This document shows positions 5,001-5,384 of a DNA stretch of 5,384 bases, piece by piece. The first letter of the stretch is position 1, and every line of letters begins with the position of its first letter. The notes beneath the pieces are model-generated. The model made no database searches. It was not told the DNA's origin and saw only the letters and a list, made by a program, of their open reading frames with translations. Source of the stretch: an uncultured Lachnospiraceae bacterium (lineage in GTDB: Bacteria; Bacillota; Clostridia; Lachnospirales; Lachnospiraceae); assembly GCA_902803245.1 (NCBI GenBank), contig CADCPJ010000292.1:1-5384 (forward strand), in the 5' to 3' direction. The position numbers and the translations under genes are program-made.

Positions 5001-5384
5001 ATGGCAAATGAAAAAGTAGTTCTCGCGTATTCCGGCGGGCTTGACACCACGGCCATCATTCCCTGGCTGAAGGAGAATTTCGGTTACGACGTCATCGCGG
5101 TCTGCATCGACTGCGGACAGGGAAATGAGCTGGACGGGCTTGATGAGAGGGCAAAGCTCTCCGGCGCTTCGAAGCTCTATATCGAAGATATCAACGACGA
5201 TTTTGCGGAAAACTACATCATGCCCTGCGTAAAGGCCGGAGCCGTCTATGAGAACAAGTACCTGCTCGGCACATCCATGGCCCGCCCCGCCATCGCGAAG
5301 AAGCTGGTCGAGATCGCACGCAAGGAGGGCGCAAGCGCCATCTGCCACGGCGCCACCGGCAAGGGAAATGACCAGATCCGCTTC
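5001..5384 (+). CDS. argG: Argininosuccinate synthase ArgG, 3' end cut by window edge
   Basis: ATP-dependent ligase that joins citrulline and aspartate to argininosuccinate through a citrullyl-AMP intermediate; cytoplasmic, penultimate step to arginine. The first 128 residues are present out of roughly 400. The protein opens [17 protein letters not shown], with the PP-loop ATP-binding signature AYSGGLDT at residues 9-16. It continues with [11 protein letters not shown] (33-43), [14 protein letters not shown], and [13 protein letters not shown] (116-128), all characteristic of ArgG and contacting nucleotide, citrulline and aspartate in known structures. It is transcribed away from argCJBD, from its own predicted promoter at 4684-4712 with a long repeat-bearing leader. 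argH is a common next gene but is out of view. No frameshift or odd residue is seen in the visible part. Confidence 0.98.
   Translation, partial: MANEKVVLAYSGGLDTTAIIPWLKENFGYDVIAVCIDCGQGNELDGLDERAKLSGASKLYIEDINDDFAENYIMPCVKAGAVYENKYLLGTSMARPAIAKKLVEIARKEGASAICHGATGKGNDQIRF

Overview
The window is an arginine-biosynthesis locus built around a divergent promoter region. On the minus strand, reading right to left, lie argC (4531-3491), argJ (3283-2054), argB (2035-1142) and argD (1044 to the left edge, 3' end missing). On the plus strand argG starts at 5001 and runs off the right edge. Coding DNA is GC-rich. Start sites have strong Shine-Dalgarno sequences, and the proteins look like Clostridia (Bacillota) versions, possibly Lachnospiraceae. 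That taxonomic placement is inferred from gene order, protein style and SD strength; no marker gene is present.

Together ArgB, ArgC, ArgD and ArgJ carry out the acetylated-intermediate part of the pathway. ArgB phosphorylates N-acetylglutamate, ArgC reduces it to the semialdehyde, ArgD transaminates it to N-acetylornithine, and ArgJ moves the acetyl group back to glutamate to release ornithine. ArgG makes argininosuccinate from citrulline and aspartate. ArgF/carbamoyltransferase and ArgH are not in the window; they may lie beyond the edges.

The 469-bp argC-argG spacer holds a convincing regulatory layout. It has a sigma-A-type promoter for argC (TTTACA-17-TAAAAT), one for argG (TTGCAT-17-TATACT), and two tandem ArgR operator-like ARG boxes (4607-4624 and 4627-4644) between them. 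The predicted argG leader is about 280 nt. It begins with a 14-bp hairpin ending in four Ts (possible attenuator or 5' stabiliser) and continues into six copies of a 26-28-bp repeat that ends 36 bp before the argG start.

The most unusual aspect is that three spacers of this cluster each carry a different short tandem repeat: six of about 27 bp before argG, three and a half of about 38 bp between argC and argJ, and two of 47 bp between argB and argD. None fits a coding repeat well. The genes themselves look ordinary and intact apart from the window-edge truncations. I did not find a defence system, mobile element, CRISPR array or RNA gene.
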